A stretch of 64,000 nt of DNA from Aurifilum marmelostoma (taxonomy: Eukaryota; Ascomycota; Sordariomycetes; Diaporthales; Cryphonectriaceae): positions 62,001-126,000 of the forward strand of contig JAMXSV010000029.1 of NCBI GenBank assembly GCA_027559495.1, in the 5' to 3' direction. The position numbers and the translations under genes were made by a program. Below are positions 20,559-32,300 of this stretch, piece by piece (the stretch's first letter is position 1; each line of letters opens with the position of its first letter). Under the pieces are notes generated by a model. It searched no databases. It was given only the letters and a program-made list of their open reading frames with translations, and was not told the origin of the DNA.

Positions 20559-22367
20559 AATTGGGGTGGCCTTTTTCTTCTTCTTCTTTTCTTGCTGATC
20601 TCCCTGGCGGGTGGTGATTTACGTTTGAAGGCGTTTGGGTGTTTGGGAGGGATGGTCGGGGGATGGGTTCACGGAGAATAGGGCGCTATTGATCGCCGTC
20701 GTGCTCTATGCAGACAGATTGAACATTACAGCACATGTCTGCTGCCGCTCCCACAGAGAACCTCTCGAAACAGAGGTCACACTTGAGGACTCTCTCAAGC
20801 CGGGCTGAGGACGGACGGACGCACGCTCTGATGCAAACAGGACACGGGCTCCAGTCTCTCACGAAGGATCCTCAAATGATGGAGAAATGGACATAATATC
20901 TTGACGAGAGTACTATCATCCCCATCCATGCTCCAATCAAAGCACCAAGTCACCCGTCCGACCTGTTCCTTATCCTCCACTCTCTGCCCCGTTTTTCGTT
21001 TCCTTCCCTTTGACGCCCCCCCCCCCTTCCATGCTCTCACACGGTGAGGTCTGTTCTGCCCGAGGTATCCAGTCCTTTCCAACCACGCCCAGGAATACAC
21101 CGCCTGCAGGAAAAGAGGAGATGCATCCAGTCCCCAGATGATTACATCCAGAAATCAAATCTTTTCACTAGCTACAGTAAACCAAAGTGATAAAGGGGCG
21201 AAGAAATACATACTTCAGGGCTCATCTCACACACACACACACACACAGAGAGATTCGGAGGAGGGTGGCGGCCAATACTACCTGGCACACCACATTCATC
21301 CCAACTCAACTGCAGAGGATAGCGGTATGCGGTTTCACTATCTTTTGTTCCCGTCAGGCCACAAAAAAACTTATTATAGAAATGATGCACACCCCCAGCA
21401 CAAGCATGAAGATAATCATGATGGCACATTATCCAACCACTTTGTCGACCTCACCCTTGTCCACTCTCTTGGTTTGCTTAGACACCCCCAGGCTTCACTT
21501 GTATTAGTCATGCACACGAACACGAACCCTCGTGCCATGTGGGGCTCTCCATCCATCAAGGTCCAAAAAAGGTGTCAGGGATGATGTCATCTAGTCCACA
21601 AAATCTGTATTCTGATTGGTTCTACCCTAATGCCTGACGCGAGAAAACGCGACGACGCGTCAAACGGGACCGGAAGGTTGCAACCTCAGGAATGAGGGGC
21701 AGTCATCCCCAACCTTCCCTCCCCTAGCTTCCTTTGTCGAGCGACCCTGCTTATCGGCCGCTTTCCACTCTCCAAGTGTTGCCTCGCCAATCCAATTGGT
21801 GTGTGCCTCCTCTTTGTCAATCATTTTATCCATTCATACTGTTCGTACAAATCCTTTCTTCAAAAAAAGGAAAAAGGAAACAAAAAATTATTTCCATCAG
21901 AAACAACGAAAGTAGTCGTGTAGTGAGAAGTTCCGGAACGCCATCCAGATCGGGTCAAAGGGGTTGTTCGGTAGTGCAGGTAACATTTTCGCAGGTGATG
22001 ATCGGTCTCGTGTCTCGTATAGCTTTTTTTTTGTCCTTTTTCCTTTTCTCATCGAGGGCATCTGGGTGTATTCTTGAGGGGGAAGTGATGGAAAATGTGT
22101 CGATGCATGGGGCGATAATCAGGTACAGGTCAGGTCGGGGATGGTGTCGTGGAATAATCGTAGTGTTGCGGATTGTCGAGTATGCTCAATCGTGTGGGGT
22201 CAGGGTGGGCTCGTCGGGAGCCAGGTATCACAGACAAAGGAAAGGGGGTTTCGGGGTAGTGTTGTTGTGGTGGGCTAAACAAGACGGCAGTCTGGCATGG
22301 CGAGGGTCAAGCCGTTTTCTTCGTCAACAATTGATCTAATCAAAAGAAGACTCTTGAACCTCTTGTC
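20559..22367. other. Convergent intergenic region
   Basis: 3' flanks of the UCH gene (+) and the Whi5-like gene (-). It holds a (CA)n microsatellite at 21229-21247 and homopolymers near 21017 and 22028. No gene is seen. Confidence 0.5.
21229..21247. repeat. (CA)n microsatellite
   Basis: About nine CA units, uninterrupted. Confidence 0.9.
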
Positions 22368-23615
22368 TCAAAGGGCTTGGTCAAATGCGAGGTGTCTTCT
22401 AGCCACGCTTCGCGGTGTCTTGGCAGAGCCCAGGCCGATTGGGGTCTTCCACGTCTTCTGAGCCGGACTGGGCGTCATGTTTAGGTAGTCTGCAAAGTTG
22501 AAAGCCTGACCCGGCGTGTGAGGGAACAGCGGGTTGTCCAGGTTGGGGGTGGCCATGGCCTGAGGCGTGAAGCCGAGATGCTTGGGGGGTGGTGTAGAAG
22601 GCGGGTCCATCTGGCTCCGAGGGGGGAGGCCGGCAGGTGTAGGGGACGACTTCATGAAGAGCAGCAGCTCTGCCCCCTCATCCCTTGACTCGAGCCTACC
22701 ATTCTTGTCGGCATTGCGGGGCCCGAGGCGACGGTTGCCCATGACAGGGGTGGTGGGCGGCGAGGATCGGGTGCCGCTGAGCTGAAATGAGTGGGAAGGG
22801 AGGAGGTCGTCATCATCCTCGTCGGGAACGGTAAAGTTCGGGATGGTCATGCTCCGGTCGAGACGGGTAGAGGACGGGAAGAAGGACAGGTCGGGCCCGG
22901 TCGAGGTCTTGAAGTGTGTCTGCCGGCGAGGCTTGATGGGGGAGGACTGGGCCATGCTGTGACGGCTATCGCTCCAGGTAACATGGTGGCCCGAGAAGGA
23001 CTTGTGTGCGGTAGGCGAGAGCCTGTAGCGCTTGGCCGGGCTCGAGGAGAAGTTGAGGTCGTTGTCGAAGCTCGAAAGGTATGTTCGCTTCCGGTGGCCG
23101 GTGCTGCCATTGCTGGAGCCGATGGCGTCGGAGAACAAGGGTGCCTTCAAGGGAGAGCTCATCAGGGCCCGTGTCGGGTAGGGGAGGTCGGACACGCTGG
23201 AGGAGGAGTCGGAGAGGATCTCGCCGTCGGCCAGGCGCTTGCGTCGAATGGCAGCCTTGTGCTGTCGGAGCTCCTCCTCGAACTTGGGCTCGATCACGTC
23301 GAGGGAGAGGTCCTCCCAGCCCCGTTTGGTCTTGAACTGGGCGAGGGCGAGGCGGCTCTGGAGTCGTCGGGCCATCTGTGAAGGGCGGGAAGAATTGTTG
23401 GGCCCCATGGTCAGCGGTCATGAGGCTTGACTGGAGAGAAGGGAATGTCGACAGATGCGTCGATGGACAATGAGGAGATGCGTGATAAAGGGAAGAAGAG
23501 GCTTCATCATGTCACTTACCTTGCCCACTTCAGCCCTCTTGAGGACCTTGTCAGCCACAGCCTCAGGCTGCTGCTTGGATGGCGATGTCATGCTTTTTGA
23601 TCTGGACATTGACAT
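22368..23615 (-). CDS. Whi5-like G1/S transcription repressor
   Basis: Whi5-family proteins bind SBF/MBF transcription factors through a short GTB motif and are released when G1 cyclin-CDK phosphorylates them. Two exons: 23520-23615 (MSMSRSKSMTSPSK to AEVGK) and 22368-23375. They are joined by a 144-nt intron with GTAAGT donor and CACAG acceptor, giving 367 residues. The motif MARRLQSRLALAQFKTKRGWEDL sits at the exon 2 start, at about residues 33-55, and fits the Whi5 domain. The rest is disordered and has many Ser/Thr-Pro CDK sites (SPLKAP, SPAKR, SPIKPRR, PPTTP, TPGQ, MTPSPAQK, KTPIG, KTPRS). An ATG inside exon 2's upstream intron (23408) would miss the first exon. Family assignment rests on the motif and the CDK-site pattern. 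Confidence 0.8.
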
Positions 23616-24573
23616 TGATTTATCTGGTCTGATGAGAGGAGGTGGTCGTCAGAAAAGAATGGATGAGGACTGCTTGGTCAGGCCAGAGGGTATCGAGGGC
23701 GGAGTCAAGAGAGGAGGTGCCAGGTAGGTAGATAGGTAGGTAGGTAGTAGGTCTGGGGTGGGATGGGGAAAGGGCAGTGCTAGGCCTGCAGGTTGAGCCC
23801 TGAGCAGCAGGCAAGGGAAAACTGCTGCACTGGCTCTGGCTGGTCTAGCCCAGTCAATCCAGTCCAGATTCCAGTGAGAGAGAGATGCTGTGAATTGGTG
23901 TCGGGATGGATGATTTCTCTTTTCTCTTTTCTCTGTTTCTTTTTTCCCTGTTGGCCTTCACAGTGTGTACTGTTTGAGGTTTTGCAGAGATTCTCCAGAA
24001 AGAACAGATTTTTTGCAAAAAGAATGAACCGAGCGAGAGGGTTTCGGGGTAGAGAGAGGGTTTCGAGGCGGAAGAAATCGTTAGGGACCTACCTACCTAC
24101 AGCTAGGTGCTGTAGGGTCAACTTCAAGTGAGGGTTAACGGGCTGGAAATGGAACCGAGATCCTCTTTCTCACCCTCGCATTCCAATCCTGTCCTGTCCT
24201 GCCGGCACAAACGCCCAAAGCAGACCTGACCTTTCTGCCGTCCTCTCAAGGGTTGACCTTGGGAGAAACCCTCGGACGAAAGCAGACTTGGCCTCGGGCC
24301 AGCAAAGATACAAGATAAATAGCCGTTCCTGTAACTCTGAAGGGCTAATGCAAATTGCGTGTCAAACTAGAAAACAAGCTGCTTCACCTGTCTTGCATGG
24401 GACACGGCCAAAAAAGAAAAAACGAGGCAGGGCTGTGCCTGGTGCAGTTGCAGTGGCAGTGGTCTGTCGGCTGTAACCAGCCAGGCAGGATGAATCCACC
24501 ACCACGACAGCTAAGAGTGTGAGAAAATCGGTACTATGGCAAGGGAGAACAAAACATGCACCCGAGCCATACT

Positions 24574-24592
24574 ACACACACACACACACACG
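24574..24592. repeat. (CA)n microsatellite
   Basis: About nine CA units in the region upstream of the Whi5-like gene. Confidence 0.9.
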
Positions 24593-25931
24593 CCCACCCG
24601 AACTTGGGCGGAGGGGGGAAACCCAGGGGACCAGGGTCCAGCACCATCCACTCACAGCTCATGGGCGGGTAAGCTGCACAAGACGCCAGTGCTTAGACCT
24701 TTTGAACTATTAAAGCTCGTTGGCCAAGTACGCATGCAGGGCAGCACCACCACCACCACCAACCGGAAATCAATGGGGATGATGGGAAACTTGCATGAGG
24801 TGATAAGAATAAAGCCTGGCTTTGCCCATCGGAAAGCCCCATGGATCAGGATCCTCCCCCGGATGCCCTGCGCCTTTCTCATTTATTCTGACAGCCTCTA
24901 GAGAGACTTTATTGATGTGGTCATCAATCCAATTTATTCATTCCAGAGCTCCTACGGATCTCAGTCAAGGGGAGGGAAGAGAAAAAATAATAATATACGA
25001 AAACGTAAAAAGAACATAAAGAAAGAAGAAGAAAAAAAACCTTAAGCTCCAACATGTCTCCACATTCCGTATCAAAACATCAATCCATCCAAGGTCCTCC
25101 ACATCCTCCCTCCCCCTCAAAACAACTCCCCCCCCGGCAACACTGTACGGTAGCAGTCACAAGTTCCCCTACCCCATCATCACCTGAGGCAACACAGTCA
25201 GCTTCTTTTACCAATTTTTTTTTCTTTTTCCGTTCTTTTTACCGAGCTCATACCTCCTTGATCCATCCCAAATAGTCTCTCCCCCCATTGGCCCGCATCA
25301 GCTCAATCCGCCCGCCCCCCGTTCGTCCGCCCGCTGCCCACAACACATTCCTCTCATTAGCAAATCACCACATATAAGTTCAATCACTGCTGCGCAAAAT
25401 AGCTCCTGGCCCGAACCCAGCGCCTACCTCAGACTAACCACCAACCCCAGATCTCGATCTCTCTGGCTCCAATCTCGGCGCTCCTCATGGGTCAGTATTC
25501 GAGAAATAGCATGCGGGTTTCCTAGTCTGGGGCTGGGGCTTGGAAGAAGCCGGTTTTCTGCTTTCCGTCTCTTTTTTCCCCCCAGTGTGCCCAGCCAAGT
25601 CCTTTCCCTTTTGTTCGTAAGCTCGTTTTTTGAGCACGAGAGACAGCAGAAAAGAGAGAGGGACAGAGGTTTGGTGTGAGTGGATTTATGTCTCCACTGC
25701 TACCGTCAATTTAAACCCCTGTCGTTTAGGTCCCGAAGCGGCAGGTGGTCGCCTCCCCACCTTGCTGAGTCCAACCCTGCCATGAGCCTACGAAGGCTGG
25801 AATACTATGGCACGATACTGGGGTGTTGCAGGACGGAGGGGTTTCAAGTTCATGGAATAGTTTGGATATGTAAGCCAGGTATTATCAACAAGTCCAGGTC
25901 GTCCCTTCATCCAAAGGCTGCCAAGACTGCG

Positions 25932-25969
<38 letters not shown>

Positions 25970-25978
25970 GCGTGTGTG
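25932..25978. repeat. (TA)n(TG)n compound microsatellite
   Basis: Five TA units followed by about 13 TG units and a short CG/TG tail. Alternating purine-pyrimidine, so potentially Z-DNA-forming. Confidence 0.9.
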
Positions 25979-26420
25979 CTCTATATAAATGGGCAAAGAC
26001 AAGACGGCACAACCAAAACTCCTCGACCCTTCCCCCCGTTTATGTGGCGCCCCTTCTCCCCCCCCAGCCTTCCGACGATAGACCAAGGAACGAACAGCAG
26101 CATCTTCTGTCAATCGATGACGGGACGCATGAGGTTGTCTGCATACCAGTAGAAAGGGAAATCCATCGTGGCCCCCGTGTGAATGCTTTAACAAAAAAGT
26201 CAGGATCCTGAAGAAGGCTATTCCTGAAGCCACCGTCCAAAGTCCTGCAAGATATATCCAAACAGGCGTCGATAAAAGGAGCAACCAATGCCAGGCTCGA
26301 CCAGGTGAAGATATGGGCCGGTGCGAATTAGCCATTAAGAATGTCATAGAGAATATGTCGATGCCTTCTTCCCCTTTTCTCTCCAGGGAAGATAGTCGCC
26401 TGCTGTATGTGTCGTCCTCA

Positions 26421-26444
26421 TGCCTGCCTGCCTGCCTGCCTGCC
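26421..26444. repeat. (TGCC)6 microsatellite
   Basis: Six perfect TGCC units about 170 bp beyond the metalloproteinase stop codon. Confidence 0.9.
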
Positions 26445-26614
26445 CCACTCTGTTGCCTGTAGATGCAAAAATGAAAAGAACCCGCTTGTTTGCAGGTGTA
26501 TCGCGCCGAATTCCTCAGCCCGTCGCAGAGGAGAATGGGTTCGTCGCTTCGACAACTTTGGACAGGATCTGTGCCACAGGTGTTGCGAAGTTTTAATGCT
26601 CTCTCAGGGGGAGT

Positions 26615-29384
26615 TCACTTCCGGATAATGACCGAGAAGCCGTCGACCCACGAGCCGCAAGAGCCCCAAACACCGCAAATATTGTAGCCATATGGTGGGA
26701 TGAGGGTGTGACTAGGGGAAAAAACACAGTTAGCCTTCCCCTCTCGAGTAGCGTGGTGGTGAGGATCACTGAGGGTTCACTTACGAACTGCCGCCGTTCT
26801 TGTTTCCGAAGAAAGGCGAGCGGTTGCCCAAAGAAGTCAGGATCTGTATGCCATCGATCCAGGCTCCCGATCGTACCACAAAGCCAGAGATGTACTCGCC
26901 CCTACGGACATCTGTGCAAGAGAGAAAGGGAAAAAAACATTAGCGTCCCATGTTTCGGTTTGACACAGACAAATAGTGATCTCCACATCAGACTCACCCA
27001 GATCGAACACGCCCACATTAACATCGGTGGGTGTCTTTCCAAATACCTGTCTCGAGTCATCATCGTAGATGAACTCGATACCGTCCAGTGCTGCGCCGTG
27101 GTACACAATCACTCTGCTGAGCACCCTGTCCTGCCGCGTTGCGCTCGTAAAGACGAACTCGACAGGCTGGGAACCGTCAAGCTTGGAGAGGCCGAGCTTC
27201 TTGCCGCGGAAGCCGGTCCAGCCCGTCACGGGATTGCCGACGCTCAGCTTGCTCTCCTTGCCGGACAGCGCCCGCACATCCTCCACATCTAGGCCGCCGC
27301 CACCATGTGACCTGATGCTGAGACGGATCTTGCCCTTGCGCTTGTCCTCGGGAAGGCGCTTGCGTAGCTCGTCCTCGGTCAGGATGATCTGTCGCTTGAC
27401 CTGGTTCTCGTCGAGAAGTCCTGGGCACTCCATCCAGGTTGTGCACAGGTCCTCGCCGTCGCCGTAGATCTCGATAAAGGAGATGCCAGAAGGCGCAGTC
27501 ACGGCGATCTTCCCGTCCTCGACCGCCCAGGCGTGGACTGTGCCGTCGGGGTGTCGGGGCGGGTCATGAGGAAGCGCGAAGCACGGGTGGCTGCGGAAGC
27601 GCAGGCAGTCGAGACGGTGCCAGGTGCACTCGTCTGCCTGGGTGACGGGCCCGCCTTTGGACTTGGTCCTGGTGGAATAGGCCTCGTGGCTCAAGAAAGA
27701 CCTGTGCAGGTTGACGTAGTCCCTGAGCATCACACCATTAGCCTGGTGGGGGCAGCCGAAGAGATGGCCCGTCTCGTGCAGGTGAGCTCCGATGCCGATG
27801 TTGGCGTTCTCCCAAGAGCTGCCCGCCTCGTTACAGTCATTAGCGACGAGCTTGGTGTCGGTCGGGGTACAGTCTGTGAACGCCGGCACGACCTCGTCGA
27901 GCTTGGTGGGGTAGCTGTGCAGGGCGTGAGACCCAAAGATGGCCAGCTTTAGATCACCGCTGGAGCTGCCCAGCGCGGCATGGCCCTGGATCATCTGGCC
28001 GTTGGGATCCCAGTGGCTGTCCAGGTACATGCAAGAGACGTATTGCTCCTGACCCGGCCGCAGGTTGAAGTACTTCCTGACCGCCTCAGCCGCCATGGGG
28101 AAAAGCCCTCCCTTGTCGGCGGCCTTCTGATTCTGCTGTGCGATGTCCAGGTTTCTGATCTCGGCCACCGTCTTGTCCATCCGGATGACGTGGATGCGAG
28201 CCTCGTTCCTGAGCCGGCCATTCTCGTGGTCCCTCGCGCAGGTGGTGCCCTGAGTCCACTCCTCCTCAAACCTGAACGTGCGGCGCCCAAACTTGTTACG
28301 GAACATCTGCTCGGCCGTGAATGCCTGCCAGAGGTAAGCAGCCATGCGGAACTTCCGGATGGCAACATTCAGGTCGTTTCCCTCCCTCTTGGCTCGTTCG
28401 GGGGGCGCATCGAAGGTCTCGGGAGAATCCTTGGCCACCAGGATAGCCAGCTGTAGAGGTGGGGAGGACGACGGCGGCAGTGAGTTGATGGTGAGCTGCG
28501 TGGAGTGGATCGGGTTTGAGGTCCCGCTGTTGGCGAGCTTGGGGCTGAAGAAGTCGAACCGGAGCTTGTTCACACCGGACTGCAGGTAGACCAAGGCCTT
28601 GAAGTGGCAGTCGCGGACTGGCCATGACACTGGTGGATAGTCGTCGTCTGACCGCGACACTGTCACTTCTCCGTCGATCGATCGACCGACCCCCGCGCCG
28701 ACCGTACCCGTGATGATGAGCACCTTCTGCGATACCTGTGTAGCCGATCGTCAGCCAAAAATGCTCGGGCGGAGCTCCCTCTCAAGCTGCCACGCCGATG
28801 CCAAGCCAGCAGTGCGCAGCGCCGTGCCGACATGCACTCAAGGATGCAGTAATGCCGGGGGAAGAGACCGTCAGGTCTTCCCTCCCCCAACCTCCTGTTT
28901 CTAGCACTACAGCGACTTCATATCAGACACACTCAATGGCATCAGAACTCACCCAGGCACCATGCCGTATGTTGTCAATCTGCGGCGCGTAGGGCGAGAC
29001 GGGCAGCTGTGGCTGCGGTCCCCGTCCATTCGTCGGGGGTGACCCCAATCCCGTCATACCAGACACGCTGTACCGATTGGTGCCGTTCGTGGCAGCCCGC
29101 AATGGTGGCCGTAAACTTGGGATAGGAGGGACGGCGGGTGTGTCATTGGGCGAGGGCGACTCGCTCAACTTCTCCTTGGACAGCTGATGGTTCAGCGCAA
29201 TGTCGGACTGGCCTGCAACCGAGGTGGCGCCAGAGGGAGGCGTCAGCGATCCGCTGGTGGGTGTGCGCCCGTTGCTTGCGTCGCTCGAGGCGTCGGTGGC
29301 CGCATCGGTGGAGGACTTCTCGGTCTTGAAGCTGGCCTTGGATCGTCGCCTGATAGACTTGATGGACAGCAGGCTAGGCGCCAT
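26615..29384 (-). CDS. Zinc metalloproteinase with C-terminal jacalin-like domain
   Basis: Member of the fungal putative peptidase family with a metzincin-type zinc site and a jacalin-like lectin tail; the substrate is unknown. Four exons: 28953-29384, 26998-28735, 26785-26911 and 26615-26711, all with consensus donors (GTGAGT/GTAAGT) and AG acceptors, 797 residues. Residues 1-135 are a disordered Ser/Thr/Pro-rich region. The catalytic motif HETGHLFGCPH (464-474) has the full HExxHxxGxxH pattern. The last about 150 residues form the jacalin-like part: VEFVFTS, YHGAALDGIEFIYDD, GEYISGFVVRSGAWIDGIQI and CGSWVDGFSVIIRK. No signal peptide is seen, so an intracellular place is likely. Divergent from the MFS transporter gene nearly 7 kb away. 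Confidence 0.92.
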
Positions 29385-32300
29385 GACTGCTGGTGGTGAG
29401 CGCTCGAGGGCTTATCTGCCTCGAGTCGAGTCGCTAGATAGGATAGAAGGTTAAGCGGTTGTTGATCCCCAGAGACACCGCCACAGAAGGCGCGAAACAC
29501 CTCTGGGCGACGACGTGTGCTTATTTCCTTTCTCAAAGACGAGGCACAAACGGCGAGACCTTGCTCGAGGATCCGGGCCAAGTGACACGCAAGAGGGGAG
29601 AGGATTCGTGTCAGCGAACGAGATGTGGCGGCGATGGGCAGATGTCAAAGAACAGTGCAGGCGAGGTCGGCACTGAGGAGAGGTTATGGTATGAGGCTCG
29701 GCGGAACAGAAGCTCTAAGAGGGGGGGGCCGAACAAGCTGCTGAAATCAAGGCCAGGAAAGATGATGTGAATAGCCCACAACGTTTACAAACAACAAGGA
29801 CCTGAACTGGATCCCGTCAAGGTGGGCTGCTGGATGCAATGTTGGGTTCCCAGGCTGGGGACTTGGGTCTGCAGGTGCAGCCAGGGATACCTTGAGCGTC
29901 GCGGCCGGGAAAAAAAAAGCGGTCCCAACGTCCCCGCTAGCTTTCCTGGCTAGCAAATCGAACCGATCCGGAGCGCGCGTTGAGTATGGGCGAGGACAAG
30001 GGAAATTGGAGCGGTCGTGCTATGGGAAAAGCAGGCCAGGCTTAGCAGGGAATGAAGGATGGGCCAATATCGATGTGGAGGTAGGTGAGTGGTGCCGAGC
30101 CGGGCTGTGAATACTAACAGGCCGGAGATGGCTTTTCCAATGACGTAGCGACGTTTTAAAATCTCCGCGTGGAATTGGGCATGGGCCGTTCAGACGAAGA
30201 AGAAGAAGAAGGAAAAAAAGGGAAGCAGCTCCAGGGGGGTGGGCTGTAAAGATCAAACAAGCACTAATAGACAACGGTTACACCAAGGCGCCGTCCAAGG
30301 TAGCCGAGCCGTCGAAGGGAAAATCAAGAAGGAAATTTCCTGGCCAAGGTTAGGGAAGCAATGTAGGAGATGTCCCGACTGGGTGGTTGGTGGCTGGGAT
30401 GGAGGGGGGAAGGGGGGGTTGAAGTACGGGCTGAGCACCGAAAGCAGATCCCACCTACCGAACCTGCCTCTTGGTGAAAACCGGATTTATCACTGGGGAC
30501 AGGCTCGGACAGATCTGAGCAGCCTTGGTTCTATGGTGTGTAATGAGATGAGATTGGACGGACGGGCCTGCTGAAGATTGTGGGAATAGGGGAACGAAGA
30601 TCTGAGCACCAGATAAAATGCAAGATAACGATGATGAAGGTGGACAATTGAATTTGATGGCGCATTGGTGTAGATGGCCAGATGATAGGGAAGACAACAA
30701 TTTTATTTAATTTAATTTTCTTCTGGAGAAAATAGAAACAAGTAAACGGCAAGGCAGCAACAGCAACAGTAGTTGGTGGAAATGTCAGTGCATGGCGTAT
30801 CGGCACACAGCAGGATTGTGATTGTCCCATCTACGTAGTACTACTAGCCACATAGTGCTGTCCTTCTTCAGTACGCATGCATCCATGCATGTTTTAGACG
30901 TATACAGTGGGTGATGATGTCCGTTCTTTCTTTTCCTGTCTCTCTTTTTCCTTCTTTGCCATGGATTTCTCAGATGGCATTCTGGCTTGTCTCATGGCAG
31001 TCCATACCCCGTTGGGCCTAGCACCAGCGAAACTCCCTTTCCCTGGTCCACCCTTGTACGCCCTGTCCACCTCTTCTCCCCTCCTTCCTCTGTTCCTCTG
31101 CCTCCTCCTCGTCCTCCTACTCACCCTCAGAACAAGCTCTTGGGGAGAGGAGGCTCTTCTGCCAGGGGACACGCGTTGTGGCCAGGGGGTGGGGATGAGA
31201 GGCTCATCCTTGGAAATTCCGTGCTTATCTATTTCATATATTGGCAACTGGGCTATATTTCCCACCCTATCAATGCTGCGGGTTCCTGTCTTATTGTCCT
31301 ACTCAGCCAAGCCATGGAGACCTCGAACGGGTGTTCGAGGTTTAAGACCAGGAGAGAAAAAAAAGCAAGCTTCCGCACATGCATGTCGGCAGTACGTACC
31401 ACGGACGGCGCAGGATCAAGGCAGACAGAGAAGCAGGCAAGGCAGGGCAGTCCAAAAAAGTTCGTGACAGGCTAGACAGGGGGGGGGGCGCAAGGGGCAT
31501 GGGAGCACCTACCCTGGCTGCAGATCCGATCCTCGTCAGTGGATATACATAGTACATGGCACAGAGCAACGGAGGGGGCCGCGACAGCCCAGGGAGAGAA
31601 GCTGCTGATAGCTCATATTGAGCATCACCCTGCCGGGTTTTTTCATGAATCAAGGGGGTTGATGTACTCTATTTTCCTCCTTATTCATTCGCATCCTCGA
31701 GGGGGGTCCCATCAGCCTCAACGGATCCTCCTTTTTCTTTCCTTTGTTTCTTCTTTGGCGTTCTCGAAGGGGTCCCAGCTTAATACATCTGAGATGTTCG
31801 CGGTCCCGTCTCGGTGGACACAATCAGGCCGGGCCAAGTTGATTTGGCCGACCCCCCTGTAAGGTACTGTGCGTGTACAGCTAGGCGCCATACACCACAG
31901 AAGGGCCTGTCATGTAGCCCAATGTACCGTCCTCGTCAGCAGAAAGTTCCAGCCCCTAGAGAGCCTCTCTGCCGACATGTGCACCTAGCGGAATACGAGG
32001 ACCGACGTCTCCACGAACCACGCAAGCTTCTTGATAAACTCTGCCCTCGCTTTTTCTCGATCACGAGTAAGGACAAACTTTCGCAATCCACGACAAGAGG
32101 AGGGAGCACACGGAAGCCCACCCTCCACAAAGGCAAGGGGCTTGTCTCACTCACTTATTCCCTTCTTTTTTTTTTCCCCTTCTCTCTTGCCTTCGAGATC
32201 CGATATGATGTCCATTTTTCCCTGTGAACCCCGTCTCTCACACCAAGCTGCCGTGTTTGCCTGACACGATCACCTGACGGCTTGTGAGGGCGCCTGTCTC

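Larger units (their letters stand above)
23616..26614. other. 3 kb gene-free region with simple repeats
   Basis: Upstream region of the Whi5-like gene and 3' flank of the metalloproteinase gene. It contains GTAG-type tetranucleotides (23723-23750), a (CA)n run (24574-24592), a (TA)n(TG)n run (25932-25978) and a (TGCC)n run (26421-26444). Only low-complexity short frames are present. A long promoter and leader suits a dosage-sensitive cell-cycle regulator, but this is inference. Confidence 0.5.

Noticed and set aside
21734..22339. 201-codon rightward frame after the UCH gene
   Set aside because: Low-complexity and Ser/Phe-rich, without domain, in the 3' flank of the Whi5-like gene.
30894..31265. 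123-codon leftward Lys/Arg-rich frame
   Set aside because: Arises from CT-rich sequence on the other strand; no family, no supported exon join.
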